64,000 bases of DNA from Paenibacillus sinopodophylli (GTDB lineage Bacteria > Bacillota > Bacilli > Paenibacillales > Paenibacillaceae). The notes under the pieces were generated by a model. The model was not told the DNA's origin, did not search any database, and saw nothing but the letters and a program-made list of their open reading frames with translations. Position numbers and translations under genes: made by a program. Position 1 is the first letter of the stretch. Each line of letters begins with the position of its first letter. Of this stretch, positions 9,332-17,079 are shown one piece after another. The stretch lies in contig NZ_VDBO01000003.1 in assembly GCF_005930355.1 (NCBI RefSeq), positions 310,001 to 374,000 on the forward strand, read 5' to 3'.

Positions 9332-10167
9332 ATATTGCATTCTCACCTTGTCCGAACGATACCTTTGTCTTCCATGCATGGGCGCACGGATTAATTCAAG
9401 ACGCACCTGAACTGGATGTTACTTACGCCGATATAGACATTACGAACAACTGGGCAGCCAAATCCAAAGGCCCTGAGGTTATGAAAATCTCTTATGCAGC
9501 TTTGCCATGGGTGCTCTCTGAATATAAACTGCTGCCTTGCGGCGGCGCACTCGGACGCGGCTGCGGCCCCCTTGTCTTAACGAACAGCTTGGAGGGAGAC
9601 AAGGCCAGTCCCGCTTCACTAGCAGGCAAACGAATTGCTGTACCTAGTGAACGCTCTACAGCTTACCTTCTCTTCCGCTTATGGGCGGCTGAGCACATAC
9701 CCGGCGGAGCCGGTGAGATTGTCGTTATGCCCTTTCACGAAATCATGCCTGCTGTCCGCGACGGCAGCATCGACGCAGGGCTCGTTATCCATGAAGCGCG
9801 CTTCACCTATCCAAGCTATGGACTAAGTATGCTCGTTGATCTAGGAAGCTGGTGGGAATCGAATACGGGCCTGCCAATCCCGCTCGGTGCCATTATTGCC
9901 AAGCGTTCAATGGATACAGATGCGATTACAGACTGGATTCGTTCATCGGTTCGATACGCATGGGCCCACCCGGAGGAATCGAAGAACTACATCATGATGC
10001 ATGCGCAAGAGCTCTCACCTGATGTCGCACAAGCGCATATCGATTTGTACGTCAATGAGTTTACGGCTGATCTGGGCGACGATGGGTATGCAGCTATTAC
10101 CGCACTGCTCGGACGAGCTGCAGAAGAAGGGCTTGTGCCGGCTTTCGATTTATCGCTGCTAAGATAA
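9328..10167 (+). CDS. mqnD: 1,4-dihydroxy-6-naphthoate synthase
   Basis: This 279-aa protein is of the MqnA/MqnD family, a periplasmic-binding-protein-like fold. MqnD converts cyclic dehypoxanthine futalosine to 1,4-dihydroxy-6-naphthoate, the last dedicated step of the futalosine pathway. The start MNIAFSPCPNDTFVFHA and the segments KISYAALPWVL, GRGCGPLVLT and DAGLVIHEARFTY are typical of MqnD rather than MqnA. GGGAGG at 9315-9320 precedes the ATG at 9328, which overlaps the mqnB stop by ATGA. With mqnB next to it, this shows the organism makes menaquinone by the futalosine route. A strong bidirectional terminator follows at 10225-10276. Confidence 0.93.
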   Translation: MNIAFSPCPNDTFVFHAWAHGLIQDAPELDVTYADIDITNNWAAKSKGPEVMKISYAALPWVLSEYKLLPCGGALGRGCGPLVLTNSLEGDKASPASLAGKRIAVPSERSTAYLLFRLWAAEHIPGGAGEIVVMPFHEIMPAVRDGSIDAGLVIHEARFTYPSYGLSMLVDLGSWWESNTGLPIPLGAIIAKRSMDTDAITDWIRSSVRYAWAHPEESKNYIMMHAQELSPDVAQAHIDLYVNEFTADLGDDGYAAITALLGRAAEEGLVPAFDLSLLR

Positions 10168-10224
10168 CGAGGTAGTGAAAATAGAGACGTTCGGTGAACC
10201 CACATGCCGAGCAGCTTCGCACTT

Positions 10225-10276
10225 AAAAAAGAGAAACGGCTGAACAGGCGAGTAGCCTGACAGCCGTTTCTCTTTT
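10225..10276. terminator. Bidirectional terminator between mqnD and the arsR remnant
   Basis: AAAAAAGAGAAACGGCTG pairs with CAGCCGTTTCTCTTTT, with a small AGGC/GCCT inner stem. It serves mqnD on plus and the MATE/arsR-remnant transcript on minus. Confidence 0.92.
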
Positions 10277-10334
10277 GCATGTATTACGTCAACAACCTTC
10301 ATAAACCTCACCTACACATTGTGCTCATTACGAG

Positions 10335-10619
10335 CTATTCGACTACCTTAAGCGAGCCAAACGAATCTTCATTCGTACTGGCGGTTTCGTCTGTTTCTAC
10401 ATAGTGCTTCAATGCATACAGCTTATTGTCCCAATAGCGCTCATAATAAGAGAGCCAACGCTTCAGCTCCTGCAGAGGCTCCGGATTAAGGCGATAACGT
10501 GTTTCCCGTCCTACCTTCCTGCCTGTTACAAGCTCGGCTTCAGCCAATACACGCAGATGCTTCGAAACCGCTGTTCGGCTCATCGTGAATGTCCGCTGAT
10601 GGCTGTCAAATGAAAGAAA
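10335..10619 (-). pseudogene. ArsR-family regulator remnant lacking its N-terminus
   Basis: The translated remnant begins at the recognition-helix region (MSRTAVSKHLRVLAEAELV), continues through the wing (GRETRYRLNPEPL) and ends with a helical tail, LKRWLSYYERYWDNKLYAL. That tail is typical of ArsR autorepressors paired with an AHSA1/SRPBCC gene. A complete member has about 30-40 more residues before this point (the 'ALADPTRRxIL' helices). Here the frame extends only 12 codons upstream of the ATG at 10583 before a TAG at 10620-10622, just after the MATE stop at 10629. No ribosome binding site is visible and no AHSA1 partner lies downstream. I infer a deletion that fused the 3' end of an arsR gene to the end of the MATE gene. 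A short functional protein cannot be excluded. Confidence 0.7.
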
Positions 10620-10628
10620 CTAGTCTAC

Positions 10629-11981
10629 CTACTGTACTAACTGATCCAAATCCGGCTGCAATTTGTTCCGTAAAACATACAGCATGATGGCACCAACAAG
10701 GAACGCGACGGTGTCCGCAATGACGAGCGACCAGACCACCCCATGAAAGCCGTTCAACTGATTAGCAATATATAAGACAGGAATCAAAGTAGCTCCTTGA
10801 ATGACGGACATAATAAACGCGGCGGTTCCTTGCGCTGTTGCTTGAAAAATCCCCGTAAACAGCGAGGTCATTCCTGTAATAAACAACGATAAGAAAGTCA
10901 CATGCAAAATGTAGCTGCCCATTTCAATTAATTGCGGGTCGTTCGTAAATAAACCAATTAAGTGGTCGGAAATCAGATAGACGATAATACCAAACACGAC
11001 CGCTAACGCCCCAATCGCTTTAATCGTGAATCCAATGGTTTGCTTCATGCGTAATTTATTCGCTGTGAAAGAGAAGGCAATTAACGGCACGACTCCCTCG
11101 CATAAGCCCATCAGAATAAACTCAGGAAATTGCATTAACCGAGATGAAATTCCAAACCCTGCTACGGCCTGATCCCCATATTCGACAAGAAAGTGGTTAA
11201 GGATGAGCGACATGGCACCCAAGAAGATACTCATCACAAAGACAGGAACTCCGATTTTGAATACATTGCTCATAATGACCCTGGTTGCCTTGAACCATTT
11301 TGCGGATACGGTTAGGAATTGGCTCTTATATCTAATATGGAAGGCGTAGTACGCACTCGCAACCAAGTTAGAAATAACCGTAGCAGAAGCAACACCGATT
11401 ACATCCCAATGGAAAACAAAGATGACTAGCGCATCGAGAACTATATTTACAACCACACTAAGAATCATACCAATCATCGACGTAATTGCTGCACCTTCCG
11501 AGCGTACGATATTCTCTAATGTAAAAAATAATATGACGAATGGAGAACCAATGAGCATAATCATCACATAGTCCTTGGTGAATCCAATAGATTCAGGCGT
11601 TGCCCCCAGGCCATGAACGATTAGATCAATCAACGGGAGTCCAACGGCTATCACGATAAGACCGAGAACTAAACTACTGTAAAAAGCGAATGAAGACACA
11701 TGCTTTAGGTCATCATATTTCTTCTCTCCCAGCAATCGAGAGATGAATGTGCCGCTGCCCATACCGATCAAGTTGCCTAGCGCCATAATCACCGCGAATA
11801 ACGGCAAGGTTAGTGCGAGTGCAGTTAACATGGCGGTATTGCCCAGTGTGCCAATGAAGAAAGCGTTCAAGATGGAATAAATGACAGTCATCGACGTGCC
11901 TAACATCATTGGTATTGCGAAGTGAGCAACCGCTTTTGCGACCGGTGCTTTTTCAAAGTAATGGAGGTTTTGTGCATCCAT
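10629..11981 (-). CDS. MATE-family multidrug exporter
   Basis: This 450-aa protein with about 12 hydrophobic helices expels cationic drugs using Na+ or H+ gradients. Family features include FAIPMMLGTSMTVIYSILNAFFIG in TM1, NLIGMGSGTFISRLLG in TM2, and a second-half pseudo-repeat with GLCEGVVPLIAFSF. The ATG at 11981 is chosen over an in-frame GTG at 11990; neither has a strong ribosome binding site. It diverges from a TetR gene, with three copies of a 13-base operator between them, so it is probably repressed by that TetR and induced by its ligand. It resembles the MepA/NorM-like group. Confidence 0.9.
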   Translation of the reverse strand: MDAQNLHYFEKAPVAKAVAHFAIPMMLGTSMTVIYSILNAFFIGTLGNTAMLTALALTLPLFAVIMALGNLIGMGSGTFISRLLGEKKYDDLKHVSSFAFYSSLVLGLIVIAVGLPLIDLIVHGLGATPESIGFTKDYVMIMLIGSPFVILFFTLENIVRSEGAAITSMIGMILSVVVNIVLDALVIFVFHWDVIGVASATVISNLVASAYYAFHIRYKSQFLTVSAKWFKATRVIMSNVFKIGVPVFVMSIFLGAMSLILNHFLVEYGDQAVAGFGISSRLMQFPEFILMGLCEGVVPLIAFSFTANKLRMKQTIGFTIKAIGALAVVFGIIVYLISDHLIGLFTNDPQLIEMGSYILHVTFLSLFITGMTSLFTGIFQATAQGTAAFIMSVIQGATLIPVLYIANQLNGFHGVVWSLVIADTVAFLVGAIMLYVLRNKLQPDLDQLVQ

Positions 11982-12019
11982 GTGGATCACTACTTTCGTT
12001 GTTTATTTTGTCCTTTAAT

Positions 12020-12101
12020 CTAACACCGTTAGTTTGTGCCTTACAGTGTTAGATGATATCATGAGCCTATGAACCTGTAAAGCATAAACTTACACTGTTA
12101 G
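12020..12101. promoter_or_regulatory. Three TetR operator copies (CTWACAnnGTTAG)
   Basis: CTAACACCGTTAG lies at 12020-12032, CTTACAGTGTTAG at 12040-12052 and CTTACACTGTTAG at 12089-12101. The first is a perfect 5+5 dyad. Sites 1 and 2 are 20 bases apart centre to centre (two helical turns, same face); site 3 sits 18 bases before the tetR ATG. Their position between divergent MATE and tetR genes supports joint repression. Confidence 0.75.
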
Positions 12102-12118
12102 ATAAAGGGCGGATATCG

Positions 12119-12805
12119 ATGAAAAAAAAGCAGCCTCAAATTTCGGAGGATAAAATTCTGGAAGCCTCATGGCAGCTCCTTGGCGAGGAGGGTATCGAGA
12201 AATTCAGTATGAGACGATTGGCCGATCGGCTGGGGATTCAGGCACCCTCTTTGTATTGGTACTTCAAGAGCAAGCAAAATCTCTATCAGCGTCTTGCCAA
12301 CCAGGTATCGAAAGTGATTTTGGAGGAGTTTCATTCAGAGGGGAACTGGGAGGAGCAACTGACAGAGCTTGCGGTAACGATGAGGAGTGTGCTCTCTCGG
12401 TACCCCTGCTCTACACAGCTCATGATGATGACATTGCCTCACGAACCGGACATCATTCGATTCACCAACCGTTTGCTGCTCTGTATGGAATCGACACCAC
12501 TTGAACAAGAGCGGAAATTGCAAGCCGTTCTTACGCTTGTGAACTTTGTCTTCTACTTCGTTCTCGACCATTATCAGCATCAGCGCATTTTGTCTACTAT
12601 CTCTGAGGACCAGGCTGAACATCAACAAGAGGAGCTCCACCATCTGCTTAACTCCATGAGCGAAACAGATGCAGGACTGTTCCGAGGGATGTACAAGAAA
12701 GGACTGTTCGAGTTAATGGGGACAGATAGAGCGTTTGAGTTCGGATTGAAGCTGATTCTGCTCGGGGTTGAGCAGGTGATCAAAGAGCAGGAGGGTAGTA
12801 TATAA
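12119..12805 (+). CDS. TetR-family repressor of the adjacent MATE exporter
   Basis: This 228-aa protein has an N-terminal HTH (ILEASWQLLGEEGIEKFSMRRLADRL, then APSLYWYFKSKQNLYQRLA) typical of TetR. The helical C-terminal ligand-binding domain resembles the tetracycline-repressor C-terminal class. AAAGGGCGG at 12105-12113 supports the ATG at 12119. Divergent arrangement with the MATE gene and the three shared operators make it the likely local, autoregulated repressor. The inducer is unknown. Confidence 0.88.
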   Translation: MKKKQPQISEDKILEASWQLLGEEGIEKFSMRRLADRLGIQAPSLYWYFKSKQNLYQRLANQVSKVILEEFHSEGNWEEQLTELAVTMRSVLSRYPCSTQLMMMTLPHEPDIIRFTNRLLLCMESTPLEQERKLQAVLTLVNFVFYFVLDHYQHQRILSTISEDQAEHQQEELHHLLNSMSETDAGLFRGMYKKGLFELMGTDRAFEFGLKLILLGVEQVIKEQEGSI

Positions 12806-12899
12806 ATGGTTATTTGATTTATAATCAGTTGCTTGTCTTTTACAATTCACTAAAGGATAAGTCTGGTCATCGGTTTATGCAGTATGGTTAGATGTGAAC

Positions 12900-12937
12900 A
12901 AAAAACAACACGTAGTGTAGAGCACGCTACGTGTTGT
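12900..12937 (-). terminator. Terminator after the MDR oxidoreductase
   Basis: ACAACACGTAG and CTACGTGTTGT form an 11-base stem. On the minus strand it ends in a T-run (bases 12905-12900), just past the oxidoreductase stop. Confidence 0.85.
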
Positions 12938-12944
12938 ACCATTG

Positions 12945-13883
12945 TTATATGGCGTTTACCTTCAGTAGAATTCTTCCCCGTCCATGTCTTGCTTCGCTTT
13001 TCTCCAGTGCTTTAACCGCTTGGCTTAACGGGAATATAGAATCAATCTCTGCTTTAATCGTACCTTCGGCAATTAATTCCGTTAAGATCTGCATGTCCTC
13101 GCGGGTAGGGAATTTAGTATTGAATTTAGCTGTAACGCCATGCTTATGAGCGTTCTCTTGGGAAGGTGCCTGAGTCAATGAGACGAGGATTCCGCCTTTC
13201 TTCAGAACGGACCAGGATCGAGTCTCCGTTTCACCACCGACGGAATCGACGACCAAATCCACTGCTTTTGCAACCTCTTCAAATTTTGTCGTTGTATAAT
13301 CGATAACTTGATCCGCACCCAACGACTTAACGAAGTCCACGTTAGCGGTTGAAGCCGTGGCAATCACGGTTGCTCCTTTCCACTTGGCCAACTGGACGGC
13401 AAACTGTCCAACGCCGCCTGCTGCCGCATGAAGGAGAACGGTTTGCCCAGACTGCAGTTCACCTTCAGTGAACAATGCTTTCCAAGCGGTTTCCGCTCCT
13501 GCTCTAATCGTTGCCGCATCTTCAAAGGTGAGACCTACAGGCATCATCATTAAATCTTTGGCTTTTGCAGTTCCATATTCAGCGTAAGCTCCTCTGATAC
13601 TACCGAAAATGCGATCACCAGGCTTGAACTCCGTTACACCTTGCCCAACCTCTTCAACAACTCCTGAAGCGTAAAAACCCGGGATGTAGGGCATTGTTAC
13701 AGGAAAAACATTTTGAAGCCACCCGTTTCGAATTTTATAGTCAAGCGGAATGACCGTAGTATACGCGATGCGAACAAGCACTTCATCCGTTTCCGGTTGA
13801 GGGCAATTAACGGATTCTACCTTTAAAACATTTGGACCACCATATTCATTAACCAGAATGGCTTGCATCGTCTTTATCGACAT
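12945..13883 (-). CDS. Medium-chain NADP-dependent oxidoreductase (quinone-reductase-like)
   Basis: This 312-aa protein is of the MDR superfamily, zinc-free quinone oxidoreductase type. The N-terminal GroES-like domain has GGPNVLKVE and PGFYASGVVEEVG; the Rossmann part has the LLHAAAGGVGQFAVQLA nucleotide-binding loop; it ends with ARHGRGRILLKV. It probably reduces quinones or reactive alkenals with NADPH. AAGGGAGAG fits the ATG at 13883 better than an upstream in-frame ATG at 13910. It lies 43 bases downstream of a MarR gene on the same strand and is probably in its operon, implying induction by an electrophile or phenolic signal. Another MDR protein with a different regulator type lies at 58698-59726. 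Confidence 0.88.
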   Translation of the reverse strand: MSIKTMQAILVNEYGGPNVLKVESVNCPQPETDEVLVRIAYTTVIPLDYKIRNGWLQNVFPVTMPYIPGFYASGVVEEVGQGVTEFKPGDRIFGSIRGAYAEYGTAKAKDLMMMPVGLTFEDAATIRAGAETAWKALFTEGELQSGQTVLLHAAAGGVGQFAVQLAKWKGATVIATASTANVDFVKSLGADQVIDYTTTKFEEVAKAVDLVVDSVGGETETRSWSVLKKGGILVSLTQAPSQENAHKHGVTAKFNTKFPTREDMQILTELIAEGTIKAEIDSIFPLSQAVKALEKSEARHGRGRILLKVNAI

Positions 13884-13926
13884 TTTTATCTCTCCCTTAT
13901 CTTTTATCATTTTTTTAATTGAATCG

Positions 13927-14394
13927 TTAGCTTTCTAAAGAAGCTGCTATTTTTTGTGCCAGAGCTATAAACTGTTTTTTTTCTTCATCATTGAGAGCTT
14001 TCGTTGTCATCTCTTCCAGCTTGCTCCAAGCCTGAGTCACTCTGGGTTCAACTTCACGTCCCGTTTGAGTGAGCGATACGATGGTTACGCGCTTATCTTC
14101 CTGGGAGCGGCTGCAAGTGACCAGCCCCGCATCTTCCAAACGACGAACGGATTTAGCTATAGTCGAGTGATCCAGGCGTAGCGATCTTGAAAGACTATTC
14201 TGTGACTGACTGTCCCGGTGCCATAGCTGCATTAGCACGAGTTCCTGCCCTGGGTATAGGCCTGCTTCTCGAAGCAACTGTCCTGCATGTCTATGATGTG
14301 AACGAGCCATGCTGAATACCGAGAAGCTTACGGGGAAATCCGTTACTGCACCGATTTCATTATCGATGGCTTCGTTATTGCTGTTTTTCTTCAA
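13927..14394 (-). CDS. MarR-family regulator
   Basis: This 155-aa winged-helix protein shows the MarR core: AGQLLREAGLYPGQELVLMQLW, then SQNSLSRSLRLDHSTIAKSVRRLEDAGLV, then the wing SRSQEDKRVTIVSLTQTGRE. The start is TTG at 14394 behind GAAGGG with 9-base spacing. Two palindromes of type ATGTTGnnnnCAACAT overlap its promoter, so it is likely autoregulated together with the oxidoreductase downstream. Confidence 0.88.
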   Translation of the reverse strand: MKKNSNNEAIDNEIGAVTDFPVSFSVFSMARSHHRHAGQLLREAGLYPGQELVLMQLWHRDSQSQNSLSRSLRLDHSTIAKSVRRLEDAGLVTCSRSQEDKRVTIVSLTQTGREVEPRVTQAWSKLEEMTTKALNDEEKKQFIALAQKIAASLES

Positions 14395-14417
14395 TCGCTT
14401 TAGCCCTTCTTTCGATT

Positions 14418-14479
14418 ATGTGGTCGTCAACATACTTGATAAAATTCAAGATACCATTTAAATATGTTGCCGTCAACAT
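14418..14479 (-). promoter_or_regulatory. marR promoter with two palindromic operators
   Basis: Operator 1 is ATGTGGTCGTCAACAT (14418-14433) and operator 2 is ATGTTGCCGTCAACAT (14464-14479, perfect 6+6 dyad). The minus-strand promoter is TTGACG (14476-14471), 17 bases, TATCTT (14453-14448). Operator 2 covers the -35 box and operator 1 lies downstream of the -10. This is a classic autorepression layout. Confidence 0.8.
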
Positions 14480-14500
14480 AAATTAATGCAATGAACCATG

Positions 14501-14535
14501 GAGCAGCTTGCGATCCGGCAACTGCTCTATTTTTC
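14501..14535 (+). terminator. Plus-strand terminator without an upstream plus-strand gene
   Basis: GAGCAG-c-TTGC pairs with GCAA-c-TGCTC, followed by TATTTTTC. It lies between the divergent marR promoter and the unknown gene at 14651. No coding sequence on plus precedes it, so it may end a short RNA or be a relic. Confidence 0.55.
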
Positions 14536-14650
14536 ATTAGTCTGAGGAATAGTTCATGTTATAGAAGGAATTCACACACCTCTCACGAATAAGGAAATAT
14601 ATTCTAAATATAACTGGATGAATGAATTATATAGAGAAGAGGTGCAAGTA

Positions 14651-15214
14651 ATGAGTGAATTTACGTACGGCAATATTGTTCGAACAGTTGATAAAACAAA
14701 GCTTGTCGAGCACTTACCTAAAGATACCCCCACTCTTAAACTGAGTGAGGATTGGTTTGCATTCTTTACACCAGAAGACGGAGAGTTTGTGTCTCCGAAG
14801 CTACTTAAGACGTTATCCTCACATTGTCCGATCTTATATTTTTCCAACTTGGAGGATCATGGCTGGAGTTTTGAAATCTTATATGAGGGAGAGGTCTTGT
14901 CGAGCCTTCAAGTGATGTATGAATTTATGGACGATGACGATGAAAAAAATGAATTGCTGGATGAATATGAGAAGGCTTATGACTTCGTTTTGGATGAATA
15001 CATCCAACAAAATCCTAGTGCCGAGGCCTTTAGGGTTTTCGAACTTACAAATGAACAAATAAAATCCATTGAAGAGCTATTGGCTGGTAATCTCACGTTC
15101 GATGATGAGGATTTTGTTGCAGTTGAGACGTTTAAGGAGCTGCTTGGTATCCAAGAGATGAGTTGGATCCGATATGATCGTACAGATGGTCGAGAAGAAA
15201 TAGATTACATTTAG
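14651..15214 (+). CDS. Acidic protein of unknown function
   Basis: The ATG at 14651 has a GAGGTG site with about 7-base spacing and encodes 187 aa. I do not recognise the family. The protein is strongly acidic, with clusters such as MDDDDEKNELLDEYEKAYDF and FDDEDF, has no signal peptide or membrane helix, and mixes beta-like (WFAFFTPEDGEF, WSFEILYEGEVL) and helical segments. The size and acidity are reminiscent of SMI1/immunity-type or cytosolic stress proteins, but no motif decides it. It stands alone between an orphan terminator and a phosphoesterase pseudogene. Confidence 0.6.
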   Translation: MSEFTYGNIVRTVDKTKLVEHLPKDTPTLKLSEDWFAFFTPEDGEFVSPKLLKTLSSHCPILYFSNLEDHGWSFEILYEGEVLSSLQVMYEFMDDDDEKNELLDEYEKAYDFVLDEYIQQNPSAEAFRVFELTNEQIKSIEELLAGNLTFDDEDFVAVETFKELLGIQEMSWIRYDRTDGREEIDYI

Positions 15215-15357
15215 CCCTGCAAATTAGCAGAAGATGCTAAGTTTTATTTTATGAAAGTGAAATTCACGATTTAGTCTTCCCGACTTTGCTCCGGCAATGG
15301 ATAATATTCTACTCTTGGAATAATTACTTTTCGCATCGGCCTAAAAAGGAGTATGAG

Positions 15358-15665
15358 ATGAAGTATTTTATGACCGATATTCATGGAGATTATGATGGAT
15401 GTCGGAGATAGATTTCTACCGAATTCCTAAGAAAGTGCTTTTAAGCGCTACGTGTAACAAGCCAGTCGTGCATGGACATACACCAGTTGAACGAATTTAT
15501 TTTGATGGCGCTCGACTTAATGGAGATATGGGTTCAAATACTTATGTCATTATTGAGGAACGGGGAGTCGGTCTTGTTAATCTAACAACAATGGAATATT
15601 ACGTATATAAACAGACCAGTAAAATAATCGAACAGCGAAAGATTGGCCTTATCCATGCGATATGA
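15358..15665 (+). pseudogene. Calcineurin-like metallophosphoesterase, internally deleted and frameshifted
   Basis: AAAAGGAG at 15344-15351 and the ATG at 15358 open MKYFMTDIHGDYDG, the start of a Ser/Thr-phosphatase-like metallophosphoesterase with the DxHGD metal motif. The frame stops at 15411. A second frame from 15399 carries the C-terminal part, with KPVVHGHTPVERIYF, DGARLNGDMGSNTY and LVNLTTMEYYVYKQ. The middle of the domain (the GDxxDRG and GNHE motifs) is missing. An intact relative would be roughly 220-250 aa. This is a decayed gene whose signals survive. Confidence 0.78.
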
Positions 15666-15693
15666 CATTTCGACTACAATACTACACCTACAC

Positions 15694-15741
15694 AAAAAGG
15701 CGATTACAAAGGCGCTTCCCGCCACTCTGTAATCGCCTTTT
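15694..15741. terminator. Bidirectional terminator
   Basis: AAAAAGGCGATTACA pairs with TGTAATCGCCTTTT, giving A/T runs on both sides. It ends the minus-strand hxlAB transcript and the plus-strand pseudogene. Confidence 0.9.
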
Positions 15742-15759
15742 CTATTGTGTTACCCGGTA

Positions 15760-16320
15760 TTACTCCAAATTGGCATGATTGCCATACATGGCAATGCCGC
15801 TCAATTCATGCTGTTCCATGAGCTTCAATATGACTGAATCACAGACAAGCAGCAGCATCTGCTCAAATAATGAGCCCATCGGCTGAACCGTAGAGGCCTC
15901 ATGATCTGCTTGCTCCTTCGGTGCGCCTGGCAGCTTGACGACAAAATCCGCCAACAAGCCAATCGTCGACCCTGGCAGCAACGTCAGTGCCCCTACCCTA
16001 GCTCCAAGACCACGAGCCTTCTCCGCCATCGGAACCAGCGATCTCGTCTCGCCGGAACCTGAACCGATAAGCAGCAGATCCTCTTTGCCCAAGCTGCGGG
16101 TTACCGTCTCGCCGACGACATATACATCGAGACCCATATGCATGAGGCGCATCGCGAACGCGCGCATCATCAGCCCTGAGCGGCCTGCTCCGGCAACAAA
16201 TACCCTGCCTGCGGAGCTTACCGCTTCGGCCAAATGCCCGAGTTCATCCTCATCAAGCTGATTTGCAGCTTGCTGCAGCTCATTCAGAATCACAGTTACA
16301 CTAGCAAGGCTGGACCTCAT
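15760..16320 (-). CDS. hxlB: 6-phospho-3-hexuloisomerase
   Basis: This 186-aa SIS-domain isomerase converts D-arabino-hex-3-ulose 6-phosphate to fructose 6-phosphate in the ribulose monophosphate pathway. Visible features are VFVAGAGRSGLMMRAFAMRL (the SIS sugar-phosphate loop), LGKEDLLLIGSGSGETRSL, and the C-terminal MGSLFEQMLLLVCDSV, all typical of HxlB. The start ATG lies 4 bases after the hxlA stop, so the genes are co-translated. The pair lets the cell fix and detoxify formaldehyde. Confidence 0.95.
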   Translation of the reverse strand: MRSSLASVTVILNELQQAANQLDEDELGHLAEAVSSAGRVFVAGAGRSGLMMRAFAMRLMHMGLDVYVVGETVTRSLGKEDLLLIGSGSGETRSLVPMAEKARGLGARVGALTLLPGSTIGLLADFVVKLPGAPKEQADHEASTVQPMGSLFEQMLLLVCDSVILKLMEQHELSGIAMYGNHANLE

Positions 16321-16324
16321 CCGC

Positions 16325-16957
16325 TTACCCTTGTTTGATCAATTGCTGCATCTCGGAAGCAACTGCACGCATATCTGCTTGGCCGGTAATGCCGCCGCCT
16401 ACGATAACAAGATCCGGGCCTGCTGCGATAACCTCTGGCAGCGTGCTCAGCTTGATCCCACCAGCAACGGCTACTTTGGCATTTTTTACAACCGATTTCA
16501 ACGTACGAAGATCCTCGAAGGAATTCTGGCCTTCAGCCTGAAGATCATAGCCCGTATGAACGCATATATAATCGACGCCAAGCGCATCCACTTGTGCAGC
16601 ACGCTCTGCTAGATTTTTCACAGCAATCATATCCACTAGAATTTGTTTGCCTTGCTTCTTAGCCTCTTCCACTGCGCCTGTGATGCTCGCATCCTCAGCT
16701 ACGCCAAGAATCGTAACGATATCCGCTCCGGCTTCGGAAGCCTTCATAACCTCGTAGCCGCCTGCATCCATAATTTTCAGATCGGCAAGCACAGTCATAT
16801 TCGGGAATGCCTCTTTTAATGCTTTTACCGCGTGCAGTCCTTCGTTAATGACGATCGGTGTACCAATCTCCACAACATCCACGTACGACTCCACTTGCTT
16901 CACAACCTCGATCGCACCCTGTATATCAACCAAATCCAACGCTAATTGTAATTTCAT
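16325..16957 (-). CDS. hxlA: 3-hexulose-6-phosphate synthase
   Basis: This 210-aa TIM-barrel enzyme of the orotidine-decarboxylase superfamily condenses formaldehyde with ribulose 5-phosphate. It starts MKLQLALDLVDI; the catalytic DxKxxD is ADLKIMDAGGYE, and the phosphate-binding end is VAGGIKLSTLPEVI...VIVGGGITG. The length is standard for HxlA. It is first in the hxlAB unit and sits 122 bases downstream of an HxlR-family gene on the same strand. Confidence 0.96.
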   Translation of the reverse strand: MKLQLALDLVDIQGAIEVVKQVESYVDVVEIGTPIVINEGLHAVKALKEAFPNMTVLADLKIMDAGGYEVMKASEAGADIVTILGVAEDASITGAVEEAKKQGKQILVDMIAVKNLAERAAQVDALGVDYICVHTGYDLQAEGQNSFEDLRTLKSVVKNAKVAVAGGIKLSTLPEVIAAGPDLVIVGGGITGQADMRAVASEMQQLIKQG

Positions 16958-17048
16958 CTATTTATCGCTCCTCATCATTTTTTCTACCTGACAGCCTCTA
17001 TAATAGACCCTCATAGTCAGAAAAAACAGTACGCACTTTTATGGAACG

Positions 17049-17068
17049 TAGTACCCATTCGGGTACTA
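17049..17068. promoter_or_regulatory. Inverted repeat upstream of hxlA
   Basis: TAGTACCC and GGGTACTA flank ATTC, an 8+8 perfect dyad between hxlR and hxlA. Without a clear T-run it is more likely an operator for HxlR than a terminator. Confidence 0.5.
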
Positions 17069-17079
17069 TGAGGAGTTGT

